From contig VLTN01000026.1 in the NCBI GenBank assembly GCA_008330645.1, positions 310,001 through 374,000 of the forward strand: DNA of 64,000 nucleotides, read 5' to 3'. The notes under the pieces are model-generated. The model did no database searches and was not told the DNA's origin. It saw only the letters and a list, made by a program, of their open reading frames with translations. The position numbers and the translations under genes were made by a program. This document shows, one piece after another, positions 55,074 to 64,000 of the stretch. How positions within the stretch are numbered: the first letter of the stretch is position 1; each line of letters opens with the position of its first letter. Origin of the DNA: Cafeteria roenbergensis. Lineage: Eukaryota; Sar; Bigyra; Bicosoecida; Cafeteriaceae.

Positions 55074-58000
55074 ATGTCAGGGCCCCGGCAGCTCGGGGTT
55101 TGCAAGCGGGGGTGCATCCCACGCAGCTGGACGACACTCGTCTTGCTGCTCGCGGCCGCCTGGGAAGCCTGTGCGCGCGAGGCTTCCCAATTCGACGACA
55201 TCGGTGTGCCACTGGCCGCGCTGCCCCCCGGGATGACCTTCGACGCCTCCGCCTCTGACACCGCGCTTTCCTGGGACACGATTGTCTTCCCCGGCGCGCG
55301 CGGGCCGGCGCCTCGGCGCGCCTGGGTCGATGCGTCAGCGCGGCACCTTGTGGATTGGCAGGTGCTGGCGCTCGGGCCTTGGCCCCGCGAGGAGAGCGCT
55401 CGCCTTTTTTCTGGACGACGAGGGCGGCCCGGGCGAGGAGCCGCTCGTCGCGGTGCTGGCCATGAACGCTGACGGGTCGGCATCGCTTGCGGGCACGCGC
55501 TCAGGGGCGGGCGCGTGCGCTGCGCAACGGCCGCAGAACGTTGCATGCAAGAGTGATTGCGTCAGCGTGGCAACCTCCTTCGGCCGCGGCCCGGACGGCG
55601 AGCCTGTGGCGGACGTGGTCGCCACGGCCCTGCCCGGCAACCTCACAGGCGGCGTTGGCAACACCTGGCCGGGCCGAGCCGCCTGCCAAGCATGGGTCCT
55701 CGCGCTGACCCACGGGAGCGTGCCAAATCCGTCCGCTTCGCAAAGTGTGTCTGCCGGCAGGCTGCTGCAGCTCGTGGACACTGCCCTGGACGCTGTCTTT
55801 GTCGACGCAACCCAGGCCGCGCAGTCTCCGACCCTGCAAGCGCGCGACGGGGCTGCGCTGCATGAGCCGGCAGCCTGCGTCTTGCCCAAGCCGTCGCGTG
55901 GGCATGCGCCGAGCAACCGCCTCGCCCGGGATCGACAAGGCACGCGACCACAGCAGGGCGCACTGCGCTTCAGCGATGTTGCCAAAGACAAGGGTCTGAC
56001 CAAGCCCCAGTGGCCGGCGGGACCCGACACGTCGCCGAACTGCCGCTGGGACCAGTGGGACGAGGGCGCGGGGGTGTGGGATCAGGGCGGCTTCTGCAAC
56101 CTGGACTTGTGGCCGGGGGGCGTGGCCGTCGGCGACGTGGACGGGGACGGGCGCCCCGACGTGTACCTGTGTCGAAAAGGGGCTCGCGACCTCCTGCTGC
56201 TCTCCCGCTGCCGCGGCGAGCGCGGAGCAAGCCAAGCCGGCTCGAATGCAACTGCTGCAGCGGCAGACTGCGTGTTCGTGGACGTCACCGAGGCCAGCGG
56301 CATCGACCCGGGGCCGAGGCACCACGACTCTGCGGGTGCCGTTGTGCTGGACGCAGATGGCGACGGCTTTGTAGACATTTACGTGACGACCACTGGCGAG
56401 GCCAGCGGCTTCAAGCTGTACATGAACGACGGCCAGGGCGCGTTTCGGGAAGAGGCCGCCATTCGAGGCGCCGCCAACCTCAAGACGCATGCGGTCGCAG
56501 ATCCGGACGTCCTCTCCGTCGGCCTCGAGGCGGCGTCAGCCTCCGACGTGGCCATGAAGCGCCTGCTTCGAGGCTTGAGCAAGGGTGTGCGATTGGAGCA
56601 AGAGGCAGCCAACGGCGCTGCGCCCCTCAGAACGGGCTCGCTGTCCCGGGATGCGAGCAACGACTTCGAGCTGTGGCGCGCGCTGGACGCGGAGTTCCGC
56701 CACGCATTTGGGCCCCTCGTGGCCTGGGCCTGGGCCCTACCTGTGCGAACGGCAACCGCCACAATGCCGCAGCGGCCCGTCAGCGTCAGTCCCGACTCTG
56801 GCCTGGGCAGCGCGCTCGCGGCTCTCAATCCCGATGGCCGCGAGCTGCCCGTGCTTCCGGAGCTGCTTGCCGGCCTTCGCTTGCACCTAGACGGCTTTGA
56901 GCGCGTGGAGGCCGCTGCCAAGCGGGCGCCGCCCCTCCCCGCCACCGGAGCGGCAGCTTCTCGTTGCGCTCCGGGCGGCTGCATCGGCAGCAGATGCGTC
57001 CCTCGAGGCCATGCCAAGAGCCTCCCCGGCCAGTCTCGTGGCCGCCGCTGTGCTCCGCGCCGCGCGGTTTCGCGCCGCGCTCATGTGCATGGAGTCGGGC
57101 GTTCGAGTGTCCTTCCACGAAAGCCGGGCAGGCACCAGCGGCTGGAGCACGGCGCAGCTGCGCAGCGCCAGGGAGTCGGCAGCGGACCGCCTAGCAGACG
57201 CTGCCCGCCACTTCGAGCTTCTCCACCCCGCAGCAAGGTCGGCCGTGAAGAAATTCGTGCGGCGGTTCGCCCCGAACCGGACAGGCGGCCCGCGAGGACC
57301 TCTCTCGCCAGTGTCAAGCTCCGGCCGCGAGGCGGCGGCGAGCAGCGACAGTGCCGCAGAGCAGCCGCCTGGCGAGCTCGCCTCGCCCCCCTCGCGGGAC
57401 GAGCTGCGGCTTCGGCATCGCCTGGTGGACCTCACTGCGCGTGTCGGTCACTCGGACATCTTGCAGGCATCGCTGCAACAGCAGCTGAAGAGAATCGACG
57501 CGGCCCTGCAGGACAAGACGGCCATCTTGTCGACCGGCCTGTCGGTGTATGTTACCGACGTCAACCTCGACGGGTTCCCGGACCTGTACACCACGGACTG
57601 GCACCCCAGTCTGGCGCTTGGGGCGGCGGAAGAGGCGGAGGCGTCGGCGCGCACGTCCATGGAGTTCGGGCACTCGTCGCGCATCCGGGCCGAGCGCAGC
57701 AGCGGTCGCGGCAGCGACTCCGAATTTCACGATGCTAGCAACGCGTCGTCGGCTCGGGAGGGGCCTCCCCTCGGACACGAATCCGTGATCGACGCGGCCA
57801 CGTCCCGGCGGGTGGGTGCTGTTCCCAGCTGGGCGGCCATTCCTGGCTCCACAGGGTTCCCCCAGTCGTCATCACACTGCCGGCTGCTCCTTAACGAGGG
57901 GTTTGCGGGCAGGCCGGGCCACTTCGTCGACGCGACTGCATGGGCGGGAATCAGGCTGAGGCCCCCGACCATGGGCCAGCACAGCGTGGAGGTGCCCGGG

Positions 58001-58606
58001 GCGGGGAACGAGGTGCACCCGGAGCTGCTGCGTGCGCTGGCGCAGGCAGGGGTCGTGGCGCAGCCGCCAGAGGTCGGGCATGGGGAGACGCCACCGGGTG
58101 ACGAGGGAGTGGGCAGCCAGCCGAGCAACGCACCTTCGCTCGGTGTGGAATCGCGCGGCAGCGGTGCCGAAGCCGGTGCGGGCAACGGAGCTGCTATGGC
58201 CGGCGCCCGTCAGCTGGTGGCAGCCACGGCGTTGCGAATGCTTCGAGGCGCTTCGACTGCGTCCTCGGCGGAGGCGGTGGGCCCTGCAGATCTGTCCTCG
58301 GGAGTGGCCGAGTTTGAGCTGCTCCAGGCGCTGCAAAGGTCGTTTGTCGCCGGCAGGCACGACGATTCGCAGGCGGCGGAGGCGGGGACCCACGGCACTT
58401 TGGTGAACCGCCAGGCAGGCGTGGCTGAGGCTCGTGCCGGCAACCGAGTGATGGGTGCAGCTGCGGCCCATCCTGCATCGCCAGCGACTCCAGACAGCCG
58501 GGCCGCTGGCCAGCCGGCTGGCGCAGGGCAGCCGAGCGGACCAGACGAGGGCGCCCCAAGCGTGGACTCCCAGCGTGGTGGCGGCGGCCTCATAGAAGAA
58601 GACGAG

Positions 58607-58642
<36 letters not shown>

Positions 58643-60553
58643 GAAAGTGAGTGGGTCGAGGCGCTTGGGAACACGTTCAAGGCCGAAGCCGAGGACTCTG
58701 CCGATGGAGCTGGACTGCGCGACGGGCGTCCCATCACAATGTCAGCGATGGCCTCCGCCTTCCCCCTGGTGGGCGCGTTCGAGCTTGCGGCGACGTGGGC
58801 GGACCTTGACGGAGACGGCTGGCCCGACGGGGTTCTGAGCGGGGACTTTGGCACAACGCAGATCTACTGGAACAACGGGGACGGCTCCTTCACGAGGGGC
58901 TTCCTGGACCTGGTGGAGGATATGGAGGACAATAGCATGGGCTGCACGGTGGGGGACGTCAACGGGGACGGGCTCCCAGACATCATTTTCTCGTCAGTCT
59001 TCGTCGATCGTCGGCGCATCGGGGGCCTCAGCCGAAACTACGAGATGGCGGGATTCCTGCTGCGCTTCCGCGGCAACCACTTGTACATCAACCTCGGGAA
59101 CCGCCGCTTCGTCGATGTCACGGACAGTGCCGGCGTTCGTGAGGCTGGCTGGGCGTGGGGGGCAACTCTGCTGGACGCCGACAACGACGGCACGGCAGAG
59201 CTGTTCGTGGCCAACGGACTGGACGACCCCGAGACCACGGACGACGAGTTCGCCACGAACGAGCCCAACCGGTTCTTCGTGCCGCAGGGTTTCTCCAGAC
59301 CGGTAGCCGTCGGTGCGGAGAGCGGAGAAGAGAGAGTGGCCAGCGCGATGGCGGAGTCGATCGCGATGGTGTCTGCTGCTGCGGAGGCAATGCGAAACGG
59401 CCCAGCCGGGCAGCTGACAGACGCCCGATCCATGGCAGGAGCGAGCGGGCATCCCGGCGACCGCAACGGGTCGCAGGGCGGCTCTGCCGGTGCAGAGCCA
59501 GCTTGCGGCGAGGGACACTCCGACCTTGGCGCGAGGTGCGAAGCCTCCAGCAGCGCTGCTCATGGCAGCCCTGGAGGGGGCGGTGCCCGCGACGGCTGGC
59601 CGCGCGGTTACGGGGTCTCGCCTGTGATTGGCGCCACGGCCCCTGGCCTGCCTGCCGCGCACCGCTCGGCGCTCTTCCCAGACGGACGCACGCGCGCAGT
59701 GAGCCCGGTGCGGTTTCGCGAGGTTGGCGCAGCTGTGGGGCTGGACAGCCGGCTAGATGCGCGGGGAGTGGCGGTCATCGACTACAACGGCGACGGCGCC
59801 CTGGACTTGCTTGTCGTCAACCACCAAGGCGCCCCGTCCCTCATGGAGAACCAGGCGGCCGGCCTTGGAGGGTTCCTGCGGGTGGTGCCGAGGCGGCCTG
59901 TTGTCGAGGCGTGGCTGCAGGCTGACGCCGGTCCAGCAGCGCGCGTGGCAGCCCAGTCGACTGTGGATGCCAGCCACTTTGCCGGAAGGAGCGCTGACGG
60001 GACCTCGCTCGAGGCGCGGGGATGCGTGGCTGCCCTGCCGGCTCTGCCTGCGGTGTGGCTGTGCGCTGGGGCTGGCAGCGTGCCTGACCCGTCCGCCCGG
60101 CTGAGGCTCCAGCCCTCGGATAGCGACCCCTCCTGGGTGCTGACGGGGCTGGCTGCAAGTGCGGCGGCCTTCCTGGGGCAGAATGAGGAGCCTGTGCACT
60201 TCGGCTTGGGGGCAGCGGTGTCTCGTGGCGACAAGTTGTTCAGGCTGGACGTCGACTTTCCGTCGCTGAACCACAGTGTCGTCCTGTACGGCACGACGGC
60301 GGGGCAGACGCTGCAAGTGATGCCGCCGGCCTCGGTCGCGCTTCGCGTGGCGGCGGACCGGCTGAGCGCTGCCACGGTGGCCTCTCGGCGCGGCGAGACG
60401 CTGCTGGAGCGGCTGTGGTCGGCCGCGGGCCGCCCGGCTTTCGGAGTGACGCACTCAGGGGCGTGGGGCGAGGACGCCTCTGGCCGGCGCGATGCCGACT
60501 CGGCTGCTGGGGCCGAGGCGGGCGGAGAAGCCGGCACCCAGATTTGCCGGTGA
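55074..60553 (+). CDS. CRTAC1-like secreted FG-GAP / ASPIC-UnbV protein, frame broken twice
   Basis: The start MSGPRQLGVCKRGC leads into a signal sequence (WTTLVLLLAAAWEACA). Seven DxDxDG calcium-loop motifs mark FG-GAP/VCBS repeats at about 56137, 56350, 57556, 58804, 58957, 59176 and 59782 (for example GDVDGDGRPDVYL, DLDGDGWPD, IDYNGDGALDLLVV), enough for a seven-bladed propeller. An ASPIC/UnbV domain follows near 60180-60320 (EPVHFGLGAAVSRGDKLF), as in animal CRTAC1 and bacterial relatives. Coding sense moves from one frame to the next at about 55410, beside a run of six T, and again at about 56915, among C runs. Each move equals one surplus base. No intron of usual size or GTGAG/CGCAG ends fits either site. 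Between and after the breaks the frames are long and clean, so consensus errors or a very recent loss are more likely than an old pseudogene. It is divergent from the FG-GAP peroxidase. Confidence 0.75.
58601..58644 (+). repeat. GAGGAC hexanucleotide run (Glu/Asp)
   Basis: An imperfect run of GAG and GAC codons encodes an acidic stretch ending DEDEDEDEEE, between the third and fourth FG-GAP repeats of the CRTAC1-like protein. Confidence 0.85.
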
Positions 60554-60985
60554 CGGCAGAGTCTGGACGGATGACTGCGATTCGTTTTGCTTTCGGAGGA
60601 CGGGCGTGACTGCGACTGACATCGAGCATTGCGAGCGACTGATTGCATCGTCGGGTGATGAGCGCGAGAACACCCGGGCTTGTGCTGCTTTGACTTGTGA
60701 CTGGTGCGAGATCCGCACCTGACTGCATTCTCGTCTTGCTTCGCCGCGCAGCCATGCCTGGCGACTTTGCCAAGGCGTGCGTGGCGAGGCATGTACTGAT
60801 TGGTGTGACTTTGCTTCGTGCGATTGCAGGGCACGACGAACTCGGCCGCTTCGCGCGGCGGTGATGGCATCACCGGGTCACGCTGGCGCTGCAGCCGCGT
60901 CACGCAAGCCTTGCGCCTGTCAAACAGCGCTCATTGCACCGCCTTCTTCCGCACGCAACAACGACGCGGACACGTGCGCAGCGCG
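60554..60985. other. Convergent intergenic region
   Basis: This 432 bp lies between the stops of the CRTAC1-like gene (+) and TTC27 (-). It is visibly less GC-rich than the flanking coding DNA. No gene, repeat or canonical polyadenylation hexamer was seen. Confidence 0.4.
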
Positions 60986-63900
60986 TCACTTCTCGGTGTG
61001 GCCCAGCGCGGCCATGGCGGACTCGCCGGCCTCAACCGCCGCGAGCATGGTGCGCAGGCGATCGACCAAGGGGTGCTCGTGCAGCACCTTGCCCGCCTCG
61101 GCACGGCGAATGACGCCACGGAGGAAGAGTGCGGCGTTGCGGCGGCCTCCGCGGGCCTCGCTCTGGCCCAGGCCGGCGACTGGGCCGGATGGAGCAGCAG
61201 CAGCAGCAGCAGCAGCAGCGGAGGCAAGAGCGGGGGCGGGGTCTTCCGCGACAGCGCCCGTCGTGGCGTCCGCCGCCGCCTCCGTCGCCTCCCCGCCCTC
61301 CTCCTCCTCTTCCTCCTCCTCAGCTGCCTCGGCAATGGGCTCCGCTGACGGGGCCTCCCTCAGGAAGTCTTGGACCAGCTCTCCGCATGCCCGCGTGAGG
61401 AAACGGAGCATCTTTTCGCCGTCCTCGCCGCCCCGCTGCCACTCTGAGCGGCCCAGGCAGCGGCACTCCCGAAGCTTGGCCTCGAGGGCGTTGCCGGCGC
61501 GGCCGAGCGCGCGGTCCAGCGCGGCGCGCAGGCGCCAGAACACGGCAGAGCTGGACGCCTGCATGGCAGCGCGGTCCATGAAGCGGCTCAGCTGGCGGGC
61601 GTGCACGCGGGCGTGGCTGCCCAGCGCATCGACCAGCGCCTCCTCGGGTGGATTCAGCCCCGACAGACCGCGCTCCGGCACGCCCTCGGGACGCCTCTCG
61701 GAGGCGGCCGCGTCGGCAGCGGCCTGCGAGTCGTTGGCCCGCTGGCCGGAGGCATCGTCCTCGTCCTCGTCCTCGACCACAAGCTCTGCATCAAGCTCGG
61801 CCACGGGCGGCACGCCAGCTCCGTGCCACTGCTCGTCGTCGTCCTCCTCGCCGTCGGCCTCGGCCTCGGGCTCGTCGTCCTCGTCGGCCTCGTCGAGGAT
61901 GTCGAGCGGGTCCCCGTGCATGCGGGCGAGGGGCTTGCGGGCGACGTCGAACGGGGTGCCTTCCCGAAGCAGCGACTCCACGACCACCGCCGTGACGGCC
62001 GCCAGCGGCTGGGCGAGGATGGGGGGGCAGGTGGGGTCCAGCCCGCGCTCCTTGATGGCCATGGCGCCGGCCAGCGCCATCATGACGCGGCCGTGCTCGT
62101 TGGAGCGGATGGCGGCAGTGGCCAGGTTGTCCCAGGCGCGCCAGTTGCGGCGGCCGGCGTCGGAGCGCATGCCGCGCTCCATGGCCACGGAGGCGGCGCG
62201 CCAGCGGCCCAGGCGGGCGAGGATCGCGCCGAGGTTCGCCCAGGAGTCGCTCCGCGAATCGTCGCAACGGACGCTCTCGGTGAAACCGCGCGCGGAGAGC
62301 TCGAGGGTTTGCTGCGGGGTCATTGCTGCGAGAGTGGCAGCCTTCCTCCGCACGCTCATGGGCGCGTCGTCGATCCTGATGAGCTGGGGGGCGGGAGCCG
62401 GGGCACCGGTCGCGGTGCCGCTTGCAGGCTCGCCGGCAGCGGAGTCGGCGGCCGCGGCGGCGTCCGCCTTGGCCTTCTCCTCCCTTGCCACAGCATAGTC
62501 GTGCAGGCGCATGGCGCAGGCGCCGAGCACGGCCCACTCCAGGGCGTGGTCCGGGCTGACGGCGAGGCCCTCCTGCAGCGCCGCGGCGCTCTCCGCCCAG
62601 GCGTGCTTGTCGAAGTAGCGCTTGCCCAGCGCGAGGCGGGCGGGGCCGTACCGGCGCCCGCTCTCCTCCCAGGCGCGCACGTACGGCGCGTGCGTGTCGG
62701 ACACGGCGCCCATGACGCACCAAAGGCGGGGCGTCGGGTCGGCGACGAGGAGGCGGTCGAGGAGGCGGCGCGCGCGCATCGGCTTGTCCATGATGACGTA
62801 GCAGTCGGCGACGTCGCCCCAGAGGCCCAGGTCCTCGTAGAGGGCGGCGGCGGAGGCAGCCACGCCCATGGAGCTGTAGCGGTCGGCGAGGAGGCGCTTG
62901 AGGCCCCAGCGCGAGGGCCAAGGGAGGCAGGCGAGCCAGCGGAGGCGCTCCGTGGCGGAGGACTCGTCCACGGAGTCGGCCTCCGCCGCCGCCTTGGCCA
63001 GGCCGGCGCCGGTTCCGGCGCGGCGGCCCCGCATGGCCGTGAGCCTGTCCGAGTGCTGGTCGACCAGCACCTGCATCTGAAGCACCGCCCTGTCCATGAC
63101 CTTATGGTCCGCGAACTCGAGGTCGCAGCGGCCGAGGAGCGCGGCGGAGTGGACGAGCCAGTTGCGGGGGTCGGACATCACGCGGCGGATGTACGGCTTC
63201 ATCTCCGCGCGCGTGAGGCCATCGAGCGGGGAAGAGTTCTGCACGTCCAGGCAGAGCGCCAGGAGCAGACCCTGCTGCATGGTGGAGAGGGGGCCGTCCG
63301 CGAGGGACGCCGGGGCGGCCGCGGCTGCCGCTGCCTCCGCGGCGTCGGCTGCGGCGGCGCGAGCGGCCTCGGCCTCTGCTGCCGCTGCCGCCTCCGGCGT
63401 GCCCTCCAGCGGCATACCGACCCCGGAGCCGAACTTGGCAGCCCACTCCTGTTGGGTCGCGAACGAGCTCTTCCAGTGCGCGGTGCGTCGGGCCATGCCC
63501 CCGGCCGACGTCTCGTCTGCCTCGGTCGCCGTCAGCACGGGCTCCTCCATCCGGATCTGGTCCGAGTGAATGTCGTCCAGGCGCACCTCGCCCACCCCGA
63601 ACCGACCCTTCCGGACGGCGATGCCGATCGTCTCCGTCAGCTCCTTGATGACCTCCCCGCCCTCCGGCACATCGGAACCGGCCCCAGACGCGGCGCTCGC
63701 GCCGGAATCGGCCGCCGCCCCCGCGCCGCCTGCGGCCGCTGCCCCCTCGGGCGACGCCTCGTCGGCCATGGCTGCCACGCGCGCGTCACCGTCCGCCCGG
63801 TCCGACACCGCCCGCCCCGAGGCGGCCTTGAGGACAAGGATCGGCGCCTCCCACACCTGGTGCTTGGTGCGGCGGCCCAGAGCGCCCGTCAGCTGGGTGC

Positions 63901-64000
63901 GCAGCTCTGCCGCCCCCTTGGCGAGGAAGAAGGCCGTCTTGGCCGCCGCGCGGCGCTCGAACAGGTGCAGGGCCAGGCCCCACTCCAGCAGAAGCCGCGC
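60986..64000 (-). CDS. TTC27: TTC27-like TPR protein (5' end beyond right edge)
   Basis: The minus-strand frame is open from the window edge (ARLLLEWGLALHLFERRAA) to a stop at 60986, about 1004 visible residues; the N-terminus lies outside. Family marks: LRTQLTGALGRRTKHQVWEA near the visible start, WLVHSAALLGRC, ALYEDLGLWGDVADCYVIMD, TPRLWCVMGAV, RYGPARLALGKRYFDKHAWA and SPDHALEWAVLGACAMRL, then TPRs SWANLGAILARLGRWRAA and NWRAWDNLATAAIRS. TTC27 (yeast Emw1) is an essential TPR protein linked to cell integrity in yeast and, in animals, to assembly of the U5 snRNP. Ala/Glu-rich insertions lengthen it, and the last 70 residues are acidic with a poly-Ala run. It converges with the CRTAC1-like gene. 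Confidence 0.87.
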   Translation of the reverse strand, partial: ARLLLEWGLALHLFERRAAAKTAFFLAKGAAELRTQLTGALGRRTKHQVWEAPILVLKAASGRAVSDRADGDARVAAMADEASPEGAAAAGGAGAAADSGASAASGAGSDVPEGGEVIKELTETIGIAVRKGRFGVGEVRLDDIHSDQIRMEEPVLTATEADETSAGGMARRTAHWKSSFATQQEWAAKFGSGVGMPLEGTPEAAAAAEAEAARAAAADAAEAAAAAAAPASLADGPLSTMQQGLLLALCLDVQNSSPLDGLTRAEMKPYIRRVMSDPRNWLVHSAALLGRCDLEFADHKVMDRAVLQMQVLVDQHSDRLTAMRGRRAGTGAGLAKAAAEADSVDESSATERLRWLACLPWPSRWGLKRLLADRYSSMGVAASAAALYEDLGLWGDVADCYVIMDKPMRARRLLDRLLVADPTPRLWCVMGAVSDTHAPYVRAWEESGRRYGPARLALGKRYFDKHAWAESAAALQEGLAVSPDHALEWAVLGACAMRLHDYAVAREEKAKADAAAAADSAAGEPASGTATGAPAPAPQLIRIDDAPMSVRRKAATLAAMTPQQTLELSARGFTESVRCDDSRSDSWANLGAILARLGRWRAASVAMERGMRSDAGRRNWRAWDNLATAAIRSNEHGRVMMALAGAMAIKERGLDPTCPPILAQPLAAVTAVVVESLLREGTPFDVARKPLARMHGDPLDILDEADEDDEPEAEADGEEDDDEQWHGAGVPPVAELDAELVVEDEDEDDASGQRANDSQAAADAAASERRPEGVPERGLSGLNPPEEALVDALGSHARVHARQLSRFMDRAAMQASSSAVFWRLRAALDRALGRAGNALEAKLRECRCLGRSEWQRGGEDGEKMLRFLTRACGELVQDFLREAPSAEPIAEAAEEEEEEEEGGEATEAAADATTGAVAEDPAPALASAAAAAAAAAPSGPVAGLGQSEARGGRRNAALFLRGVIRRAEAGKVLHEHPLVDRLRTMLAAVEAGESAMAALGHTEK
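61193..61219 (-). repeat. AGC trinucleotide run (poly-Ala in TTC27)
   Basis: Nine AGC units on the plus strand read as GCT on the minus strand and encode poly-Ala in the acidic C-terminal tail of the TTC27-like protein. Confidence 0.95.

Noticed and set aside
55011-55473. Separate 150-residue secreted protein
   Set aside because: It is the signal-peptide end of the CRTAC1-like gene. Its last 20 residues are out-of-frame sequence after the T-run shift, and the following frame continues the same protein.
1-64000. Bacterial origin of the window
   Set aside because: High GC and long frames looked bacterial at first, but kinesin, TMTC, TTC27, villin headpiece and six consistent introns show a eukaryotic nuclear genome.
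1-64000. Transposon, LTR, Polinton or other virus-like copies
   Set aside because: No integrase, reverse transcriptase, transposase, protein-primed polymerase or capsid-like frame and no long terminal repeats were recognised. Composition is even throughout, without an AT-rich island.

Overview
The window is nuclear DNA of a very GC-rich (by eye about 70%) microbial eukaryote. Evidence for a eukaryote is direct: a kinesin with a complete motor, a villin headpiece protein, TMTC and TTC27 homologues, and six spliceosomal introns with GTGAG donors and CGCAG acceptors. The gene set (very long reading frames, IQ/WW protein, MACPF proteins, secreted FG-GAP propellers, bacterial-style NGxETDxDCGG cysteine repeats) suggests a free-living phagotrophic flagellate. 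A bicosoecid stramenopile such as Cafeteria is my best guess, but this is inference and rests on no alignment.

Layout, left to right: a membrane protein cut by the left edge (-); a TMTC-type O-mannosyltransferase (+); a giant IQ/WW protein (+); a single-pass cysteine-rich surface protein (-), divergent from an LYR-motif/UPF0301 (AlgH) fusion (+); a ten-finger C2H2 protein (-); an M20 metallopeptidase (-); a kinesin carrying a DysF-like region and ankyrin repeats (-), divergent from a villin-headpiece protein (+); a secreted tandem-MACPF protein (+), convergent with a giant MACPF-Hint membrane protein (-); an FG-GAP animal-type heme peroxidase (-), divergent from a seven-repeat FG-GAP/UnbV (CRTAC1-like) secreted protein (+); and TTC27 (-), cut by the right edge. 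Four adjacent pairs share short divergent promoters. No tRNA, rRNA, CRISPR array, transposon or virus-like element was recognised.

The most unusual content lies at 34.6-60.5 kb. Two MACPF genes converge there, one of them fused to a hedgehog-type Hint domain that could self-process. Next to them is a divergent pair of secreted propeller proteins, one carrying a heme peroxidase that lacks the two residues used for heme cross-linking. Together these look like a surface/secreted effector neighbourhood, possibly for prey handling or defence; this is inference. At the sequence level, two short words (GGCAGAGCC and GCGAAACCG, either strand) recur far above expectation in all frames and in non-coding DNA.

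In the CRTAC1-like gene the frame is broken twice at homopolymers. All other genes read through cleanly once the six introns are removed.
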